From contig WTIY01000205.1 in NCBI GenBank assembly GCA_011525065.1, forward strand, positions 1 through 9,470: DNA of 9,470 nucleotides, read 5' to 3'. The notes below the pieces were generated by a model. The model made no database searches. It saw only the letters and a list, made by a program, of their open reading frames with translations, and was not told the origin of the DNA. A program made the translations under genes and the position numbers. Within the stretch, counting starts at the first letter, position 1; each line of letters begins with the position of its first letter. This DNA is from Flavobacteriales bacterium (GTDB taxonomy: Bacteria > Bacteroidota > Bacteroidia > Flavobacteriales > Flavobacteriaceae). Below, in pieces: positions 6,615 to 9,470 of the stretch.

Positions 6615-7777
6615 GATTTTTGTGCAAACTGTTTGACGTCTTGCTCGCTTATGGATGGGCCGCTCAAAATGATCAAGCGTTCAACCACATTCCTCAACTC
6701 GCGAATGTTTCCGGTCCAATCGAAGGATTGTAATGCCGCGATGGCCTTTTTGTCAAAAGCTTTGGCGGATGCCCCTTGCTCATTGGCAATTTGATTGACA
6801 AAATGTGCCACTAACTCAGGGATGTCCTCTTTGCGCTGATTGAGCGAAGGCACATCGATTAAAATTACCGCCAATCGGTGATATAAATCCTCGCGGAATC
6901 GACCCTCTGCAATTTCTTTTTTTAAATCTTTATTTGTGGCTGCCAAAACACGCACATCTATCTTGATGTCCTTATCACTGCCCACACGCTGAATCTTTTG
7001 TTCCTGCAAGGCGCGAAGGACTTTGGCCTGTGCAGAAAGACTCATATCGCCGATTTCATCCAAAAACAAGGTCCCGCCATTGGCACTCTCAAATTTTCCT
7101 GATTTGTCTTTTATGGCAGAGGTAAATGCGCCCTTGACATGACCAAACAGTTCACTTTCGATCAATTCACTGGGTATGGCCGCACAATTGACCTCGATCA
7201 TTGGTCCTTTAGCCCGATTGCTTTGGGCGTGAAGCGCATGCGCCACCAATTCTTTACCGGAGCCATTTGGCCCTGTAATCAAGACACGTGCATCGGTTGG
7301 GGCGACCTTATCGATCATGGATTTAATATTTTCTATGCCTTCAGAGGAGCCGATCATTCGATATTTTTGAGCGACCTTTTTTTTCAGTCTTTTGTTGGTA
7401 CTCACCAAATGTTTCCGGTCCAAAGCCAATCTAACTGTATTGAGCAATCGATTTAAATCTGGGGGCTTCGAAATGTAATCAAAGGCCCCTTGACGCATGG
7501 CCTGAACGGCTACCTCAATATCGCCGTGACCAGAAATCATCACTACGGGTATGTCACCGTGCTGCTGCTGTATTGCGGTCAAAAGCTCCATCCCATCCAT
7601 GACCGGCATTTTGATGTCGCTAAAAATTAAATCAAAAGCTTGTGATTGAACCATGGCCAAACCTTGACGGCCATCTTCGGCCTCAAAAACATCATAAGAG
7701 GCGTCCTCCTCTTTGAGGATTTTAGACAAGACGCGGCGAATGGCCGCTTCATCTTCTACGATTAAGATCTTGGGCAT
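6611..7777 (-). CDS. Sigma-54-type response regulator (receiver plus AAA+), no DNA-binding domain
   Basis: A 388-residue NtrC-family response regulator. The receiver domain (1-120) has the acidic pair E8/D9, phosphoacceptor D54 in FSDIKMP, S82 and K104. The AAA+ domain (about 140-370) has Walker A GPNGSGKE (169-176), the sigma-54 contact loop as GAFTSA (216-221), Walker B TLFLDE (236-241), the arginine-finger region GRFREDLYHR (292-301) and sensor II GNIRELRN (357-363 region). It ends about 18 residues after the AAA+ lid, so the C-terminal Fis-type helix-turn-helix of NtrC (normally making about 450-470 residues) is absent; the following 61 bases could not encode one. It should act on sigma-54 promoters without specific enhancer binding, as FlgR of Helicobacter does. 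No sensor kinase is present in the window. It starts 8 bases after the MscS stop. Confidence 0.93.
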   Translation of the reverse strand: MPKILIVEDEAAIRRVLSKILKEEDASYDVFEAEDGRQGLAMVQSQAFDLIFSDIKMPVMDGMELLTAIQQQHGDIPVVMISGHGDIEVAVQAMRQGAFDYISKPPDLNRLLNTVRLALDRKHLVSTNKRLKKKVAQKYRMIGSSEGIENIKSMIDKVAPTDARVLITGPNGSGKELVAHALHAQSNRAKGPMIEVNCAAIPSELIESELFGHVKGAFTSAIKDKSGKFESANGGTLFLDEIGDMSLSAQAKVLRALQEQKIQRVGSDKDIKIDVRVLAATNKDLKKEIAEGRFREDLYHRLAVILIDVPSLNQRKEDIPELVAHFVNQIANEQGASAKAFDKKAIAALQSFDWTGNIRELRNVVERLIILSGPSISEQDVKQFAQKS

Positions 7778-7785
7778 GATTTAAG

Positions 7786-8733
7786 CTACTCTGGTTTGAC
7801 TTCAGTTTTAGTATACAAGTGCACATCCCTTTGCGGAAAGGGGATGCTGATGTCATGGTCGCGGAACAATCGATCAATTCGGAATCTGATGTCGCTTTTC
7901 ACTACAGGATCTGAAAAACTGTCTGAAACGAAAAAATTCAGGCTAAACATCAAGGCCGAATCCCCAAAATCGTCAAATAAAACAAATGGTTTGGGGCGAT
8001 TCAGCACTCTGGAATCATTCTCTAAACTCTGCAGAAGGAGTTCCTTTACTTTTTGAGTGTCACTGCCGTAGGCCACACCCACGGTGACTGTTTCACGGGT
8101 TTGTTTGTGATTCTGGGTATAATTAAAAACGGTATCAGAAATGAACTTGTGATTTGGGATGATCACCACCTTGTCGTCTCGAGTGATGGCACGGGTGGTT
8201 CTGAGACGAATGTCAACCACGCGACCCACCTTACCCTCTACTTCGATGATGTCCCCGGCTTGAAGCGATTGATCCAACATGATAAAAATACCACCCAAAA
8301 CATCCTGAAACAACTCCTGTAAGGCCAGTCCAACACCGACCAATAACGCAGCACTTGCCGCTAAAACTGGAGTTACATTGACCCCCGAAAAGCTCAATAC
8401 TGAAAAAATTACGATGACATAAGCCAGGTATTTGATGAATTTGAAAACGCTGATAAACTTCAGGGTGTCGGTCTCATTCAGAGATCTTGTATACAGGCGA
8501 CGAACCAGACCCAGGACATAACTGGTCAGTAAAAAAGCCGTGGTAACCAAAATTAAGGTTCCGATGGTAATTTGGATGTGATCCGCCCCTTTACCCCAAT
8601 GAAAACCCCAGTTCAAAACCTCAGATACAACATCCCAAAGGTCACGCTTGATCTCTTCAGACCCTGCAGAATCAGTCAGGTTTTGAACCGCTGAAGGTAC
8701 ATTGGATGGATTCTGAATCAATATTTCAACCAT
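7786..8733 (-). CDS. MscS-family mechanosensitive ion channel
   Basis: A 315-residue small-conductance mechanosensitive channel, opening under membrane tension to release solutes after osmotic downshock. The N-terminal 50 residues are polar and extended, and three membrane helices follow (about 52-76, 98-114 and 122-155). The third is the pore helix with the Ala/Gly packing pattern AASAALLVGVGLALQE (125-140) and then LGGIFIMLDQSLQAGD (146-161). The beta domain (about 160-205: VEGKVGRVVDIRLRTT, VIIPN) and the C-terminal alpha/beta cage domain ending in ISIPFPQRDVHL (295-306) are complete. Length and layout are close to E. coli MscS (286 residues) with an N-terminal extension. The ATG at 8733 lies within the end of the ABC permease gene (16-base overlap), indicating coupled translation. 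The response regulator begins 8 bases after its stop. Confidence 0.93.
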   Translation of the reverse strand: MVEILIQNPSNVPSAVQNLTDSAGSEEIKRDLWDVVSEVLNWGFHWGKGADHIQITIGTLILVTTAFLLTSYVLGLVRRLYTRSLNETDTLKFISVFKFIKYLAYVIVIFSVLSFSGVNVTPVLAASAALLVGVGLALQELFQDVLGGIFIMLDQSLQAGDIIEVEGKVGRVVDIRLRTTRAITRDDKVVIIPNHKFISDTVFNYTQNHKQTRETVTVGVAYGSDTQKVKELLLQSLENDSRVLNRPKPFVLFDDFGDSALMFSLNFFVSDSFSDPVVKSDIRFRIDRLFRDHDISIPFPQRDVHLYTKTEVKPE

Positions 8734-9470
8734 TTCATTAATTCTTTATAACTGGGTTTTTTTCCGTACATCAGAATGCCGACGCGATATATTTTCGCAG
8801 CAAACCAGACCGTTCCCATAAAGGTAGTAAATAATAAAGCGACCGAGATAATTTGTTGCCACAGTGGGACCCCAAATGGGATGCGCATGAGCATGACCAC
8901 AGGTGAGGTTAATGGGATAAAACTGAATACCTGGGAAACGGTTCCATGGGGGTCGTCAATCACCGTAAATACCCCCACATAAACCGCGATGATCAGCGGC
9001 ATGAGAATGGGCAATAAAAACTGCTGGGTATCGGTCTCGCTATCTACCGCAGCGCCAATCGCTGCATAAAGCGAAGCGTATAACAAATAACCACCAATAA
9101 AGTATAAAAAGAACATCACCACCAAATTGGTCAGTGGCAATTGCCAGATTTCCCGCATTACCATGACGGCCATTTCTTGAGCGTCGTTATCCCCCAATTG
9201 GGCCGCCCCCTCGGCCACCGACAATCCGGATCCAATCTCAACCCCTAAAAAACCTGAGGCAAGCACAGAAAATGCGCCGAGTAAAATCACCCAAATACCA
9301 AACTGAGTCAAGCCCGCGAGCGTCGTCCCAAAGATCTTACCCAACATCAGGGCACGAGGTTTCACCGATGAAATGATCACCTCTATGATGCGGCTGGTTT
9401 TCTCTTCGATGACGCTGCGCATGATCATGTTGCCATAAATGATGATAAACATAAACAAGAGATATCCAGC
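8718..9470 (-). CDS. ABC-2 type permease, NatB-like (5' end outside window)
   Basis: C-terminal 250 residues of a membrane subunit of an ABC-2 exporter resembling NatB (sodium efflux permease family, COG1668). The visible part begins inside a hydrophobic helix (AGYLLFMFIIIYGNM), so the TTG at 9458 is not a start; the reading frame runs open to base 9470. The cytoplasmic coupling segment SVIEEKTSRIIEVIISSVKP is a strong family signature. Further hydrophobic segments follow, with FSFIPLTSPVVMLMRIPFG near the end, and the short basic C-terminal tail MYGKKPSYKELMKWLKY. The N-terminal half, which normally carries a first helix and a large extracytoplasmic domain, and the partner ATPase are expected upstream of the window. 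What is exported is not predictable (sodium is known only for Bacillus NatAB). The stop overlaps the MscS start by 16 bases. Confidence 0.9.
   Translation of the reverse strand, partial: AGYLLFMFIIIYGNMIMRSVIEEKTSRIIEVIISSVKPRALMLGKIFGTTLAGLTQFGIWVILLGAFSVLASGFLGVEIGSGLSVAEGAAQLGDNDAQEMAVMVMREIWQLPLTNLVVMFFLYFIGGYLLYASLYAAIGAAVDSETDTQQFLLPILMPLIIAVYVGVFTVIDDPHGTVSQVFSFIPLTSPVVMLMRIPFGVPLWQQIISVALLFTTFMGTVWFAAKIYRVGILMYGKKPSYKELMKWLKY

Noticed and set aside
7139..7456. 105-residue open frame on the plus strand inside the response regulator gene
   Set aside because: It is antisense to the conserved AAA+ domain, has no recognisable motif and no plausible initiation site.
9456..9458. TTG at 9458 as start of the ABC permease
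   Set aside because: The frame continues open to the window edge and the visible start would lie inside a membrane helix; the permease N-terminal half is missing.

Overview
The window looks like a chromosomal stretch from a member of the Bacteroidota, most likely a marine-type Flavobacteriales. This is judged from the protein families (a NatB-type ABC permease, a Bacteroidota-type sigma-54 response regulator, an M28 peptidase of the plasma glutamate carboxypeptidase type, a PAP2 protein next to a small acidic protein). The A/T-rich translation leaders with weak or no Shine-Dalgarno sequence agree with this. The assignment rests on memory of these families, not on a search. There is no tRNA, rRNA, CRISPR array, insertion sequence or phage gene, and no gap between genes longer than about 60 bases.

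Left part, plus strand (1-2901): three tightly packed, overlapping genes. They are a family 2 glycosyltransferase of the DPM1/ArnC kind (its 5' end lies outside the window), a seven-helix membrane protein made of two tandem LAB_N-type repeats, and a GT39/ArnT-like multi-pass glycosyltransferase. The simplest reading is a three-part envelope glycosylation pathway. The GT2 would charge a polyprenyl phosphate with a sugar in the cytoplasm, the GT39 enzyme would transfer that sugar to lipid A or another acceptor on the periplasmic side, and the repeat protein may move or handle the lipid-linked sugar between them. That last role is a hypothesis.

Right part, minus strand (read from 9470 down to 2859): seven co-directional genes with gaps of at most 61 bases and two overlaps. 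In transcription order they are a NatB-like ABC-2 permease (5' end outside the window), an MscS-type mechanosensitive channel, a sigma-54-type response regulator lacking a DNA-binding domain, a secreted M28 metallopeptidase, a MATE exporter, a small acidic protein of unknown function, and a PAP2 lipid phosphatase. Most of these act in or across the envelope, so an operon or pair of operons for envelope maintenance or stress is plausible.

The two gene groups converge and their last genes overlap by 43 bases, so the end of the GT39 gene and the end of the PAP2 gene are antisense to each other. A PAP2 phosphatase facing a lipid A-type glycosylation cluster may be functionally meaningful (lipid A dephosphorylation or recycling of polyprenyl carrier), but it is not in the same transcript. 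The most noteworthy points are the 3+1+3 repeat protein between two glycosyltransferases, the response regulator without an output DNA-binding domain and with a GAFTSA loop, and the altered spacing in the first PAP2 motif.
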